From: Shinella zoogloeoides
GTDB lineage: Bacteria > Pseudomonadota > Alphaproteobacteria > Rhizobiales > Rhizobiaceae
Reading direction: 5' to 3'
DNA: 64,000 bases
Assembly: GCF_022682305.1 (NCBI RefSeq)
Contig: NZ_CP093528.1
Coordinates: forward strand, 2,183,501 to 2,247,500
Both the position numbers and the translations under genes were made by a program. Numbering within the stretch: position 1 is the first letter of the stretch; each line of letters begins with the position of its first letter. The notes beneath the pieces were generated by a model. It saw only the letters and a list, made by a program, of their open reading frames with translations, was not told the origin of the DNA and searched no databases. Of the stretch, positions 36,491 through 46,221 are shown piece by piece.

Positions 36491-37366
36491 ATGAAAACGA
36501 ATGTCCTTCGATCGGCCTTCGCAGCGATATGCGCCGGCCTCCTCGCAGTTCCCGGCGTTGCGGCGGCCGACACGCTGAGTGACATCATTGAGCGCGGCAG
36601 CGTTTCAATCGGCGTTAAGGCGGACTTCCCGCCCTTCGGCATGCGGGATACGAACGGCAACCTGGTCGGACTGGAAATCGACCTCGGGCGGGACCTGGCC
36701 GAGCGCATCAGCAAGCAGGCCGGGAAGCCGATCACCGCCGACTTCGTGGTCGTCGCCTCGGCGAACCGCATGGAGTTCCTCGAACAGGGCCGCATCGATG
36801 TCTTGCTGGCCAACATGACGGATACCGCCGAACGCCGGAAAGTAGTCGGCATCGTCCAGCCGAACTACTACTCCTCGGGCATCGCGGTGTTCGCGCGCAA
36901 CGACTCCGGCCTTGACGGCTGGGAGAGCCTGAACGGCAAGCCGATCTGCGGTATCCAGGGCGCGTGGTTCAACAAGGACTTCGGCACCAAGAACGGGGCC
37001 GACATGGTGACTTTCAAAGGGGTTCCCGAAGCCGAAGCGGCACTGCTCGCCGGCCGGTGCATTGGCTGGCTTTACGACGACTCCGCTTTCGCGGCGCGCA
37101 AGGCAGGCGCGCCCGAAAAATGGGCCGATTACTCGCTTGTCACTCCGGTCACCGCCGATGCTCCTTGGGGAGCCGCCGTCCGGAAGGACGACCTCGGCCA
37201 GCCAATCAACGCGGCCCTCTCGGAAGCGATTATCGACTGGCACAAGTCGGGACTTCTCGGCGAACTCCAGAAGAAGTGGGGTCTGACCAACACGTCCTGG
37301 GTCTCCGCCATGAAGGAGAAATGCGCCGCGAACGACAAGGTCTGCGACGCGACCCCCGACGAGTGA
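36491..37366 (+). CDS. Polar amino acid ABC transporter substrate-binding protein
   Basis: A 291-residue family 3 extracellular solute-binding protein with a signal peptide (MKTNVLRSAFAAICAGLLAV, cleavage near AAA at about residue 25). Mature motifs GVKADFPPFGMRDTNGNLVGLEIDLGRDLAERI and the DVLLANMTDTAERRK hinge are typical of glutamine/polar amino-acid receptors. Two permeases and an ATPase follow, so this was a complete importer; the ATPase gene is now split by an insertion sequence. The ligand is unknown but an amino acid or N-methylated derivative is likely. Confidence 0.9.
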   Translation: MKTNVLRSAFAAICAGLLAVPGVAAADTLSDIIERGSVSIGVKADFPPFGMRDTNGNLVGLEIDLGRDLAERISKQAGKPITADFVVVASANRMEFLEQGRIDVLLANMTDTAERRKVVGIVQPNYYSSGIAVFARNDSGLDGWESLNGKPICGIQGAWFNKDFGTKNGADMVTFKGVPEAEAALLAGRCIGWLYDDSAFAARKAGAPEKWADYSLVTPVTADAPWGAAVRKDDLGQPINAALSEAIIDWHKSGLLGELQKKWGLTNTSWVSAMKEKCAANDKVCDATPDE

Positions 37367-37381
37367 TCTCCGCCACCGCGC

Positions 37382-37403
37382 GATGCCGCCTTTCGGTGGC
37401 ATC
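37382..37403 (+). terminator. Intercistronic hairpin after binding-protein gene
   Basis: GATGCCGCC (37382-37390), a TTTC loop, then GGTGGCATC (37395-37403), a 9-bp stem with one G-T pair. It lies between the binding protein and the first permease, as in the betaine importer. Confidence 0.55.
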
Positions 37404-37431
37404 GCCCTCCTAGCGACAATCGGGAGCTTCC

Positions 37432-38172
37432 ATGGACGTTATCTGGCAGTGGTTCAGTTGGTTGAACGACGCTTATGACATCAACCTCACCATTTTCTAC
37501 GACGACGTGGACCGGGGAAGGTTTCTCACGGGCATCGTCACCACGCTGAAGCTGTCGGCGGTTTGCATCGTTGCGTCTATCGTGATCGGGATCGTGGGCG
37601 CCTGGCTCCAGATGTCACGGTTCGTGGTCGTCCGTAGCGCCGTAGACGCTTACATCCAGTTCTTCCGCAACACGCCGCCCCTTATCCAGATGTACTTCTT
37701 CTATTTCGCGGTGGACGCAGCGTTGGTGGATTCGTTCCGTCTTTCCGGAAGCCTGCTCGGAAGTTTCGGCTGGGCCGCGTTGTCCCTGTCGTTCTTCGCC
37801 GGAGCCTTCAACGTCGAAATCTTCCGGTCGGGAATCGAAGCCGTCCCGAAGTCGACCGTGGAAGCGGCTGACTCGCTCGGATACACGAAGCGACAAATCT
37901 ACCAGTATGTCACCCTGCCCCTTGCATTGAGGGTGTGTCTGCCCGCGCTCGGCAGCAACCTCATCAATCTCGTGAAGACGACCACCGCGGCGTACGCCAT
38001 CGCGGTCCCGGAAACTCTCTACATGGCCAATCAGATTTGGTCGGACGAGTTCAACGTTCCCGAAATGATGAACGTCGTCTGGCTCGTCTACCTCGCGCTC
38101 GTAGGCATCCTCGTCTGGGCGATGCATCGCCTCGAGGCGGCTATCCGAATTCCCGGCTATGGCCAAGGATAA
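37432..38172 (+). CDS. Polar amino acid ABC transporter permease
   Basis: A 246-residue membrane protein of the HisM/GlnP family. It shows the polar amino-acid permease motif YIQFFRNTPPLIQMYFFYF and the ATPase-contact loop EAADSLGYTKRQIYQYVTLPLAL. Hydrophobic segments are spaced as expected for five or six transmembrane helices. It is one of two different permeases in this operon, which would form a heterodimer. Its end overlaps or nearly touches the next permease gene. Confidence 0.92.
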   Translation: MDVIWQWFSWLNDAYDINLTIFYDDVDRGRFLTGIVTTLKLSAVCIVASIVIGIVGAWLQMSRFVVVRSAVDAYIQFFRNTPPLIQMYFFYFAVDAALVDSFRLSGSLLGSFGWAALSLSFFAGAFNVEIFRSGIEAVPKSTVEAADSLGYTKRQIYQYVTLPLALRVCLPALGSNLINLVKTTTAAYAIAVPETLYMANQIWSDEFNVPEMMNVVWLVYLALVGILVWAMHRLEAAIRIPGYGQG

Positions 38173-38176
38173 CGCA

Positions 38177-39100
38177 ATGAACTTTTCCCGCAGCAACGGA
38201 ACTGACGGTCGTGGCGCGACGACGAGCCCGTCGGCGATCTGTCTTTCTTCAAGGCAAGCGCGGCCGTTCGTCGACCCTTCCTCCCGCTATGCTTCCACAT
38301 GGGTAGCCGACTGGCGCTTCATCGCGACCCTTGCGGCAGTCTTAAGCGCGTTCGTTCTGGTGGACTCAGCAGGCGCCCAGTCGCAGATACCCGCCCAACC
38401 CTCTCTCTTCGACACGCTGGCGAAATGGACACCGCTGATCTTCTTCGGCCCGAGGGGAGAACTCGGAGGTTTCGTTCTCAACCTGCTCGTCAGCTTCCTA
38501 GCCATGGCGATAGGCACGATCCTCGGGCTCTTCCTCGGTCTCGGCCAGATCGCACTTAACGGGTTTGTCCGCGGTGCATCGAAGTTCGTTACCAGGGTCT
38601 TTCAATATTCTCCCTGGCTGGTCATCCTCTTCTACTTCATGCTCATGCTTCCCTTCCAGATCGAGGTGCTCGGCACGAAGGTGGAAGTACCCGGCTGGTT
38701 CAAGGCGACTCTCGCGCTTTCCCTGCCGATCATGGCGAACGTGTCGGAGATCGTACGCGGCGCGGTGCAGTCTCTCCCGACCGGCCAATGGGAATCGGCG
38801 GAAAGCCTGGCCTTCTCACGCCGCCAGACGCTCTGGATGATCATCCTTCCCCAGTGCGTCAAGCGTATGCTTCCGCCGTGGATGAACTGGTACTGCATCC
38901 TTACGATGTCCACCCCGCTGATCTCTATCCTTGGCGTGAACGACGCGATGACCTTGATGCAGGACGCGCTCTCGGCGGAGGGGCGGAGCGAGCTCCTCAT
39001 ACCGATGTATCTTTGGCTGATGTCGTGGTTCTTCCTCTACAGCTACCCGATCGCCGTGTTCACCCGCTCTCTCGAACGACGCTTTGCCGTCAGACAGTAG
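38177..39100 (+). CDS. Polar amino acid ABC transporter permease, second subunit
   Basis: A 307-residue permease with a longer, hydrophilic N-terminus than its partner; the conserved permease domain starts at about residue 90 ([23 protein letters not shown]) and includes [14 protein letters not shown] and [24 protein letters not shown] prefer ATG 38177, which has AAGGA 7 bp upstream; ATG 38159 would overlap the previous gene by 14 bp. It pairs with the preceding permease. Confidence 0.88.
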   Translation: MNFSRSNGTDGRGATTSPSAICLSSRQARPFVDPSSRYASTWVADWRFIATLAAVLSAFVLVDSAGAQSQIPAQPSLFDTLAKWTPLIFFGPRGELGGFVLNLLVSFLAMAIGTILGLFLGLGQIALNGFVRGASKFVTRVFQYSPWLVILFYFMLMLPFQIEVLGTKVEVPGWFKATLALSLPIMANVSEIVRGAVQSLPTGQWESAESLAFSRRQTLWMIILPQCVKRMLPPWMNWYCILTMSTPLISILGVNDAMTLMQDALSAEGRSELLIPMYLWLMSWFFLYSYPIAVFTRSLERRFAVRQ

Positions 39101-39763
39101 GATTTCTCAGATGCATTCCAATTCGAAGACGAACGAACCGATCGTCGTGATCAAGGATGTCAGGAAATCCTTCGGGGCGCTGGAGGTCCTGAAGGGCATT
39201 AGCCTGAGCGTGATGAAAGGCGAAGTTATCTGCATCATCGGGCCCTCCGGCTCCGGCAAGTCGACGCTGATCCGCTGCATCAACGGCCTGACCGAAATCA
39301 GCGCCGGCTCGATCAATGTCGAGGGGCAGGAGGTACACGATCCCCGCCTCGACAAACTAGCTCTTCGGAAGAAGGTCGGCATGGTTTTCCAGAGCTACAA
39401 CCTCTTTCCGCACAAGACCGCCCTCGAAAACGTGATGATGGCTCCCATCAAGGTTCTGAAGCAACCGCGGAATGAGGTGGAGAGCCGCGCCCGAGCGCTG
39501 TTGAAGAAGGTACGGCTCGAAGGCAAGGAGGACTCGTACCCGGGGCAGCTTTCAGGAGGCCAGCAGCAGCGTGTGGCGATCGCCAGGTCTCTCGCTATGA
39601 ACCCCGATGTAATGCTCTTCGACGAAGTCACTGCCGCCTTGGACCCTGAAACCGTCAAGGAGGTCCTGGTGACCATCAAGGAGCTGGCCGCCGACGGCAT
39701 GACCTGCATCCTCGTCACTCACGAGATGAATTTCGCCAAGGAAGTCGCGGACCACGTCTACTT

Positions 39764-39766
39764 CAC
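39764..39766. repeat. Target-site duplication, left copy (CAC)
   Basis: CAC directly precedes the left end of the insertion sequence and is repeated at 41088-41090 after its right end, a 3-bp duplication as expected for the IS3 family. Confidence 0.8.
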
Positions 39767-39793
39767 TGAACCGCGCCGAGTTTACCGGAGACC
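39767..39793. repeat. IS left terminal inverted repeat
   Basis: 27 bp starting TGAACCGCGCCGAG; pairs with 41061-41087 with three mismatches (positions 9, 13 and 18 from the tip). Confidence 0.9.
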
Positions 39794-39805
39794 GTTTGGT
39801 TTAAG

Positions 39806-40711
39806 TTATGCGGCCATGGCTGGCGCGTCCAGCATGGCATGGTATCGTTCTTCTGCCTCGGCTGGCGGTATGTTGCCGATGGGCTCCAGAAGGCGTCGGT
39901 TGTTGAACCAGTCCACCCATTCGAGTGTGGCGAACTCCACGGCTTCGAAGTTGCGCCATGGTCCCCGGCGATGGATGACCTCGGCTTTGTAAAGGCCGTT
40001 GATCGTTTCGGCGAGAGCGTTGTCATAGGAATCACCGACGCTCCCGACAGACGGCTCGATGCCCGCCTCCGCCAGCCGCTCAGAATAGCGAATCGACACG
40101 TATTGCGAGCCGCGGTCGGAATGATGAACCAGCCCGCCCCGTTTGACGGGCCGCCGATCATGAAGTGCCTGCTCCAGAGCATCGAGGACAAAGCCCGCAT
40201 GGGCAGTCCGGCTTGCCCGCCAACCGACGATACGTCGGGCAAAGGCATCGATCACGAAGGCCACGTAAACGAAGCCCTGCCAGGTCGCGACATAGGTGAA
40301 ATCGGATAACCACAGCATGTTCGGCGCGGGAGCCTTGAAGTGGCGATTGACGCGGTCGAGCGGACACGGGGCAGACTTGTCCGATACAGTGGTTTTGATC
40401 GGCTTGCCACGAATGATGCCTTGAAGACCCATCATTCTCATGAGCCTTGCGACGGTGCAGCGAGCGATATCGAAGCCTTCTCGCTGCAACTGTCGCCACA
40501 CTTTCCGCACGCCATAGACCTGGAAGTTCTCGTTGAACACCCGGCGTATCTCGACTTTCATAGCCATATCGCGCCGGGCGCGGGCCGATAGGCGACCCAC
40601 GTCCGTGCGCTTGGCGACGACTTCATAATAGGTGGACGGGGCAATCGGCAGCAGCCTGCAGATCGGCTCGACCCCGAGCACCGAGCGGTGTTCGTCGATG
40701 AAGGAAATCAT
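39806..40711 (-). CDS. IS3-family transposase OrfB (DDE integrase domain)
   Basis: A 301-residue integrase-type transposase. The helix-rich N-terminus contains the HTH_21-like segment ([18 protein letters not shown]), followed by the rve catalytic domain with [24 protein letters not shown] (first Asp), HHSDRGSQY (second Asp) and the Glu in [14 protein letters not shown]. All three catalytic residues are present. It begins in the -1 frame relative to orfA with an ATGA overlap, the usual arrangement for producing an OrfAB fusion by frameshifting. Confidence 0.95.
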   Translation of the reverse strand: MISFIDEHRSVLGVEPICRLLPIAPSTYYEVVAKRTDVGRLSARARRDMAMKVEIRRVFNENFQVYGVRKVWRQLQREGFDIARCTVARLMRMMGLQGIIRGKPIKTTVSDKSAPCPLDRVNRHFKAPAPNMLWLSDFTYVATWQGFVYVAFVIDAFARRIVGWRASRTAHAGFVLDALEQALHDRRPVKRGGLVHHSDRGSQYVSIRYSERLAEAGIEPSVGSVGDSYDNALAETINGLYKAEVIHRRGPWRNFEAVEFATLEWVDWFNNRRLLEPIGNIPPAEAEERYHAMLDAPAMAA

Positions 40712-41037
40712 CGCTTCATTGGGCGGTCGAGCTCCGCCATCGCAAAATACGCAGAGGCTTTGCGCAAAATCTCGTTGGCCTGACGAAGCTCGCGGTTCTC
40801 CCGCTCCAGAGCCTTCATCTTCTCGGCGACGTCACTCGGCAGGCCAGCTCGCTTGCCGCTGTCCACCTCAGCCTTCTTCACCCATTCATTGAGCGTATGC
40901 GCCGAGCAGCCGATCTTGGCAGCTATGGAAGACACGGCCGCCCACCGCGAAGGATGCTCTGCTTCATGCTCGACAACCATTCGAACGGCGCGGGCGCGCA
41001 CTTCGGGAGAAAACTTGTTCGTCGTCTTGCTTGTCAT
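40708..41037 (-). CDS. IS3-family transposase OrfA (HTH protein)
   Basis: A 109-residue OrfA with a helix-turn-helix (residues about 8-55, [20 protein letters not shown] and [26 protein letters not shown]) followed by a leucine-zipper-like coiled coil ([25 protein letters not shown]). It recognises the terminal repeats and forms the fusion transposase with OrfB. The stop overlaps the orfB start. I did not find an obvious A6G-type slippery site. Confidence 0.93.
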   Translation of the reverse strand: MTSKTTNKFSPEVRARAVRMVVEHEAEHPSRWAAVSSIAAKIGCSAHTLNEWVKKAEVDSGKRAGLPSDVAEKMKALERENRELRQANEILRKASAYFAMAELDRPMKR

Positions 41038-41060
41038 AGACCCTACTTCTCACAAGTTGG

Positions 41061-41087
41061 GGTCTCCGGCAAACCCGGTGCGGTTCA
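41061..41087. repeat. IS right terminal inverted repeat
   Basis: 27 bp ending GCGGTTCA; inverted partner of 39767-39793. The right copy of the CAC target duplication is at 41088-41090. Confidence 0.9.
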
Positions 41088-41187
41088 CACCGACCGCGGG
41101 GTGATCGTCGAGCACGGTCCTCCGGCGGAGTTCTTCAGGAGCGCGAAGGACCCGCGCACGCAAGCCTTCTTAAGCCAGGTCCTCTAG

Positions 41188-41526
41188 TAGCCCGACCCGT
41201 CCCCGGCAAAACGACTTTGTCATAGAACTATGCAGCTGCAGCAATCAACTAGTGAGAAGAACCGACATCTTCATCCTGGGTCAGCTGGCAGCGGCCGTTG
41301 TGCGTCAATGCGAACGGATAGGCACAGGGATATTCTCTCGACCTGCGTCAACAGTGAGCACCCAAAAGTCATCTTAGCCGAACATGCGCCTTCACTTAGA
41401 GCAGCATTCAGACGGGGTTTTCCCTTTAAAATTGCCAGCATCGTCTCGACTTAGGCCGAGAATCAAATGAGATTCTTCCGACCTGAGTTGCCGTGAGTCT
41501 CACACGGCTCGGGCTGGGAGCAATCT
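41188..41526. other. Intergenic region upstream of the putative defence operon
   Basis: 339 bp between the ABC ATPase tail and the NERD-kinase-helicase gene. Short open frames exist but have no recognisable features. No terminator hairpin with a T-run is evident. Presumably holds the promoter of the defence operon. Confidence 0.5.
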
Positions 41527-44500
41527 ATGGCGTGCAAAGTTAGGTATCTGAGCAGCGCGGGAATACATCACCGCGAGGTAAAAGGCGTGGAGGCCTTGGC
41601 GAAGGCCTTCCCGGTAAACTGGCTAATGTTTGCCTCACTGAACGCGTTTCCCGCGAATAGCGCCCCAATCGAGATCGATCTGCTAGTGGTTATGGACGAT
41701 CGGGTGGTCCTGTTCGAGCTCAAGGATTGGAATGGCCCCCTAACGGCGAAGGGCGACATGTGGGTTCATGGAAAGCCCCAGCGCTCGCCAGTCCAACTTG
41801 GAAATGAAAAGGCCAAGAAGGTAAAGAGCATTCTGCGCAATCAGGGTCAGCTCGGCCGCTTCTATGTTGACTCCCGTGTCATACTAACAGGAACTTCGAC
41901 ACGTGACCTCCTTCCCACCGATGAGATACCGCATGTTCTTACGCTAGAAGAGGCCAAGCTTCTTGGAAACAAGAAAGACCGAGACAGGCTTCTCGGAACA
42001 GTCAAGTTTCAAAATGTGAAGCCGAATATGCTTGTTAAGGATTTCGACAAGGTTTTGGGAAACCCCGCCTATTTCCAGCCAATGAAAATGAGCTGGGACG
42101 GCTATAATGTGACCGATGAAGACTTCTTCGTTCACCGAAAAGATATTTGGCGTGAGCATCGCGCGCAGCTTGCAAAAGAGGAGCGTATCAAGGGGTTGTT
42201 GCGGCTTTTCCGCTTTGACAATCTCCCTGTCGGGCTGAATGAGCCTAAAGGACGGCGTCTCATAGCAGACCGAGAACTGAAGGCTGTCGCATATCTGAGC
42301 GAGCACGGAAGCTGGATGGCCGAACGGGGTATCCTGAAATCCGTAGGCAGCCTGCCAGATGAAGTACTGACTGAGCACTATCAGTTGCTGGCACTTCCTC
42401 CAGGGTGGACCACACTCCGGCGTTACCTTCAGCGGAACGGCTCCGATCTACAGGGCGAGCAACGTGTAGACATTATGCACACGCTGACATCCATGGTCGC
42501 TGAACTTCACGATCGGGGAGTGGCACATCGAGACATTGGCGGCGACGCGGTATGGTTGGGTGAGCCGACGAACATGACTCTGACGGGATTTTTCTCGGCA
42601 CGCCTTCCCGATGACCAATCAGTCAGCGATTATCTTGAAGTGCTCGGCACTTATGCTGAGGTCGAGCCCAACTGGGGCGGGCTTACAGCTACAGCAAAAC
42701 AGCGTGATGTGCGTAGCCTCGGCCTCATTATGCGCGAGCTTGCGGAGATCGAAGGGGAAGACGGGGCCCTGCCGCCTGGTTGGATGGATGTCGCGGAGAA
42801 AGCCGCAGCTTCGCCGGATAGTCGATACGAGGACGCACGGCAGCTCGCCGATGCGCTCGGTGAACTACGGACTCCTTCGGGTCCAACTGTCGATCAGTCC
42901 AGACTGGATGAGTTTGAAACCGTAACAATACCTTATATCGCGTATCCGCCCGCTGGAACGCCCTCCAACGGCAGTGGTTCGACGCGCTACGATAGCACGC
43001 ATTCTTCGGGTAAAGTCGTCGTGAAAGTCTGGAACGGCATCCAGCGGGGGAATGCGCATCGCGATCATTCGCTGTTGGCGTTGCTCGAAGTAGCAGCCAC
43101 CCTCAAGGCTGTACCTCAGCCCGGTGTCGCACATGTCGTGGACAGCGGACTCTCAAGTGTCGGGCCTTTCGTGGTGACGCGCTGGGTTGAGGGCATCTCT
43201 CTGGCCTCATTCAAAGCCCCAGACGATAACGCCCTCCTCGAAGTCCTGAATGATCTGGTTGCCGCTGTTAGCTCTCTTCATTCCCGGGGCTTGGCTCACG
43301 GTGACCTCCATCCGGACAATGTAATCGTCGGGACGGATCATGTTGTAACGCTCATCGATCTTTTGGACATGTCCCGGACAGACGGCGGTCGCGTTCGAAG
43401 CATGGCTTGGGTACCCGACGATCATGAAAGGAAGTCAGATCAGGAAATCGACCGCTTTGCCGTTTGCAAAATGATTATAGCTCTTGCCGAACGTACGACG
43501 GGCGCGGATTTTCCCAATGTACTTGATGCCGCACGAGAGGAGCTGGGAAGACATACTGTAGAAACACTCGATACTCTTCTTGAGGCGATCACGATCGAAC
43601 AGGAAAGGCGCGCCAGGCCGCCACTTCGATCTTTCGAAGTACAACACCCAGGCCTAACAGCTACTCAGCTGAGAGGTGTCGACGACATATTATGGGTGTT
43701 GGCTCACAAGACTCCTTCTGGACTGGACGTTTTGTGGATTACCGGACCTACCACAAGACTGCTTTTGAGGATGAGAGACGGTCAGGTGGATCACATCGAA
43801 GTTGTCGATTCTAGCTTCAATGATCTCGGTCGCGGTCAGAGCGTCCGTATGGCTCTTACGCTAAAATCCGGCCCGTCCTACGGAATTCAGGAACTCGTCG
43901 AATATCTTCGGGGTGTGGTCACCGTTCAGCCAACGGCGGCGGAAGTCGACGAAGATGTGGTTGAGGAAAAGGACGAAGTCGACTTTTACGATGATGAGCC
44001 TCCGGAACCGGAATCGCTCGGGTCGGCTCCTCTTGATATCGCCCGGATGTGGGTGCGGTCCGCTGAACTCGAGGAGGACTCCGTCCTTCGGGTACGTATC
44101 GATCGACGTATTCCCGATATCGGAAATTCGGCGACCTATTATTACGAAGCTGCCAAGCCCCTCGAATTTGAAGACGACGATACCGTGGAGGTGCGCCTTG
44201 GCGGTTTTTCGGGCCGTTTCATCGGGTACCTGGACGTGCCGAACTGTGATAGCCGCCGTCTTGCTGTCCGCGACCTGAGATCGCCGGTGGCTGAAGGAGA
44301 ATTCGTTGCGCTCGTCGATCGACGCGACCGTGTATCGAAGGAAAGGCGGCGCAAGGCTGTCGAACGGATTACCCGTCGCTCGAGTGTAATCGCAAACTTG
44401 ATCGACTTTTTCGATCCCACAAAGGACGCGCCCGAAATCCTCTACGAGAAGCCAACTTCGTTGGAGAAGATTTCGTCATACCAGCTCAACGATGGTCAGC

Positions 44501-46221
44501 GCGCCGCTTTCCGCTCCCTTGTTGAGGTTGGGCCAGTCGGCTTGCTGCAGGGGCCGCCGGGTTCCGGAAAGACAAAGTTTATCGCCTCGCTTGTCCATTG
44601 GCTGCTCAAGGATGGTGGAGCCAGGCGGGTATTGGTTGCCAGCCAATCTCACGAGGCCGTCAACAACGTACTGGAGGAGCTGCTTAAGACCTACAGGAAG
44701 CATGGCGGCTACGCCGATCTACTTAGAGTAGGTTCGCGTGGCGCGACAGAGCGTGTTCGACCATATCAAGCCCGATCGCTTCGGGACCGTCACCGCGTTC
44801 GGTTTGAGAACGGATTAAAGACCCGCGTGGCTCACGCGGCTTCAGCGGTGGGAATTCCGAAGCAGTTCGTCCAAGACATCATAAACGTCGACATGAAATT
44901 AGGCACGCTCAAGCGCTCGATTGAGATGGCCAAGGCCGCTGCAATAGGAGATGTCGCACAGGATGAAAGGCGCCGCTCAGGCGCAAGGATCAGGACCCTT
45001 TCTAAGGCCTTCTCTAGGGAAGCTACGCGGCTACTTGAGCGGGATGTCGGTGAAGACCCCGCAGAAATCGCAACGGCTCTGCTTGAGGCCTTCGACGCTG
45101 TGCGTGCAGCGCATCCCAAAGTCTCACCAAGCGACCTTGTCACCGTCCAGCAGCTGATAGCGCTAGCTCATGAATGGAAGGATACGCTTTCTTCAGGTCA
45201 TCGAAACTTTGACGAGTTCCTAGCGAAGACCCGACGTGTGGTGGCCGGCACCTGCGTCGGTCTCGGGCAGTCGCAAATACGCCTCGATCAAGGTACCTTT
45301 GACTGGGTGATCGTGGACGAGGCGGCAAGGTGCACCAGTGGAGAGCTAGCGGTGCCGCTTCAGCTCGGCAGCCGTGTGATTCTTGTCGGCGACCAGAGAC
45401 AGCTTCGCCCAATGGTGGACAGATACGTTCAGAAGTCGCTCAAGGACGAGTTTCCCGATGCGGGCGCGGCGCTAGATAAAACAGATTTCGAAAGAGCGTT
45501 CGAATCTCACTACGGACGTCGGAACGCGCAAGTTCTTGACGAACAGTATCGTATGGTGCCGGTTATCAGTGACTTGGTCTCGGACACCTTCTATGCGCCC
45601 TATGGCGTAAAGCTCCAACCGTCCAAGGACCGCAAGCAGGACGTTGCGTTCGCTGAGCTTTCTGATGATCTGGCCACACCTGTGGTCTGGTTTGACACCA
45701 AGGACATGCCTGGCGCTACAGAACGGGACCGCAATGCCGGCCGTGACATCTGGAATGAGGCCGAGATCGCAACGGTCATGTCCATTCTCCACCGACTCTC
45801 GAAGGAAACGGCCCTCATCGACACGCTCTCCAAGCGTGGTGAACCGGCGATCGGCGTGATTTGCATGTATAGCGAACAGAAGCGACGGATCGAACGCGAG
45901 TGGTCTCAGCAGGCGTATCCGGAAGAATTCCGCCGCATCGTCGTCATAGATACAGTCGATGCTTATCAGGGGAAAGAAAACGAAGTTGTTATCGTCACGC
46001 TTGTCCGTTCCAACAATGAGAGGAAGCCCGGTCATGTAGGCAGGGAGAACCGCTGCAACGTCGCGATGTCTCGCGCCAAGGAACGACTTTACATCATCGG
46101 TGATAGTTCCATGTGGTCGGACCCGAGATGTAGATCGCCCATGCGAACCGTCTTGTTCGGCGTTGGCTCGATGTCTCCTTCCGAAGGGAAAGTAAGAGCC
46201 GCTACGGAGATCGGCCAATGA
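41527..46221 (+). CDS. NERD / tandem kinase-like / superfamily 1 helicase fusion protein, putative anti-phage defence
   Basis: A 1564-residue multidomain protein. Residues about 15-120 form a NERD nuclease-related domain (EIDLLVVMDDRVVLFELKDW, E49 and K66 region). A first kinase-like domain (about 230-420) has HRDIGGDAV at 334 but no DFG aspartate, so it is probably a pseudokinase. A second (about 480-720) keeps Lys500, HGDLHPDN (591-598) and Asp611. Residues about 990-1550 are a DNA2/NAM7-like helicase (Walker A at 1009-1016, DEAA at 1264, GDQRQLRP, DAYQGKENEVV, NVAMSRAKERL). ATG 41527 has GGGAG upstream. The following gene overlaps by 4 bp. Kinase-helicase fusions occur in the Mokosh defence system. 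Confidence 0.85.
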   Translation: MACKVRYLSSAGIHHREVKGVEALAKAFPVNWLMFASLNAFPANSAPIEIDLLVVMDDRVVLFELKDWNGPLTAKGDMWVHGKPQRSPVQLGNEKAKKVKSILRNQGQLGRFYVDSRVILTGTSTRDLLPTDEIPHVLTLEEAKLLGNKKDRDRLLGTVKFQNVKPNMLVKDFDKVLGNPAYFQPMKMSWDGYNVTDEDFFVHRKDIWREHRAQLAKEERIKGLLRLFRFDNLPVGLNEPKGRRLIADRELKAVAYLSEHGSWMAERGILKSVGSLPDEVLTEHYQLLALPPGWTTLRRYLQRNGSDLQGEQRVDIMHTLTSMVAELHDRGVAHRDIGGDAVWLGEPTNMTLTGFFSARLPDDQSVSDYLEVLGTYAEVEPNWGGLTATAKQRDVRSLGLIMRELAEIEGEDGALPPGWMDVAEKAAASPDSRYEDARQLADALGELRTPSGPTVDQSRLDEFETVTIPYIAYPPAGTPSNGSGSTRYDSTHSSGKVVVKVWNGIQRGNAHRDHSLLALLEVAATLKAVPQPGVAHVVDSGLSSVGPFVVTRWVEGISLASFKAPDDNALLEVLNDLVAAVSSLHSRGLAHGDLHPDNVIVGTDHVVTLIDLLDMSRTDGGRVRSMAWVPDDHERKSDQEIDRFAVCKMIIALAERTTGADFPNVLDAAREELGRHTVETLDTLLEAITIEQERRARPPLRSFEVQHPGLTATQLRGVDDILWVLAHKTPSGLDVLWITGPTTRLLLRMRDGQVDHIEVVDSSFNDLGRGQSVRMALTLKSGPSYGIQELVEYLRGVVTVQPTAAEVDEDVVEEKDEVDFYDDEPPEPESLGSAPLDIARMWVRSAELEEDSVLRVRIDRRIPDIGNSATYYYEAAKPLEFEDDDTVEVRLGGFSGRFIGYLDVPNCDSRRLAVRDLRSPVAEGEFVALVDRRDRVSKERRRKAVERITRRSSVIANLIDFFDPTKDAPEILYEKPTSLEKISSYQLNDGQRAAFRSLVEVGPVGLLQGPPGSGKTKFIASLVHWLLKDGGARRVLVASQSHEAVNNVLEELLKTYRKHGGYADLLRVGSRGATERVRPYQARSLRDRHRVRFENGLKTRVAHAASAVGIPKQFVQDIINVDMKLGTLKRSIEMAKAAAIGDVAQDERRRSGARIRTLSKAFSREATRLLERDVGEDPAEIATALLEAFDAVRAAHPKVSPSDLVTVQQLIALAHEWKDTLSSGHRNFDEFLAKTRRVVAGTCVGLGQSQIRLDQGTFDWVIVDEAARCTSGELAVPLQLGSRVILVGDQRQLRPMVDRYVQKSLKDEFPDAGAALDKTDFERAFESHYGRRNAQVLDEQYRMVPVISDLVSDTFYAPYGVKLQPSKDRKQDVAFAELSDDLATPVVWFDTKDMPGATERDRNAGRDIWNEAEIATVMSILHRLSKETALIDTLSKRGEPAIGVICMYSEQKRRIEREWSQQAYPEEFRRIVVIDTVDAYQGKENEVVIVTLVRSNNERKPGHVGRENRCNVAMSRAKERLYIIGDSSMWSDPRCRSPMRTVLFGVGSMSPSEGKVRAATEIGQ

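Larger units (their letters stand above)
39767..41087 (-). mobile_element. IS3-family insertion sequence, complete, 1321 bp
   Basis: A full-length element bounded by 27-bp imperfect inverted repeats beginning TGAACCGC (39767-39793 and 41061-41087; 24 of 27 positions match). It encodes an overlapping orfA/orfB pair on the minus strand, the orfB product having an intact DDE integrase domain. It is flanked by CAC duplications. Size, gene order and orfB type fit the IS3 family, resembling the IS51/IS407 region of it; the exact subgroup was not confirmed. It lies antisense to the interrupted ABC ATPase gene. Intact ends, ORFs and flanks suggest a recent insertion. Confidence 0.95.
39111..41187 (+). 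pseudogene. Polar amino acid ABC transporter ATPase, interrupted by an IS3-family element
   Basis: The 5' part (39111-39766) encodes a GlnQ/HisP-type ATPase: Walker [10 protein letters not shown], signature [15 protein letters not shown], Walker [15 protein letters not shown]-loop LVTHEMNFA. It then runs into the insertion sequence. The 3' part (41091-41187) encodes the missing tail [16 protein letters not shown] through FLSQVL and stop. Joining 39766 to 41091 gives 753 bp, a 250-residue ATPase with no frame change, the family's usual length. The truncated product keeps all nucleotide-binding motifs but gains a foreign tail, so residual function is possible though unlikely. The cognate importer is probably inactive. 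Confidence 0.93.

Noticed and set aside
40708..40790. Programmed frameshift slippery site between OrfA and OrfB
   Set aside because: Frame relation is -1 as expected, but no clear A6G or similar heptamer could be pointed to.
41230..41454. 74-residue open frame upstream of the defence operon
   Set aside because: No ribosome-binding site or recognised features; likely chance.
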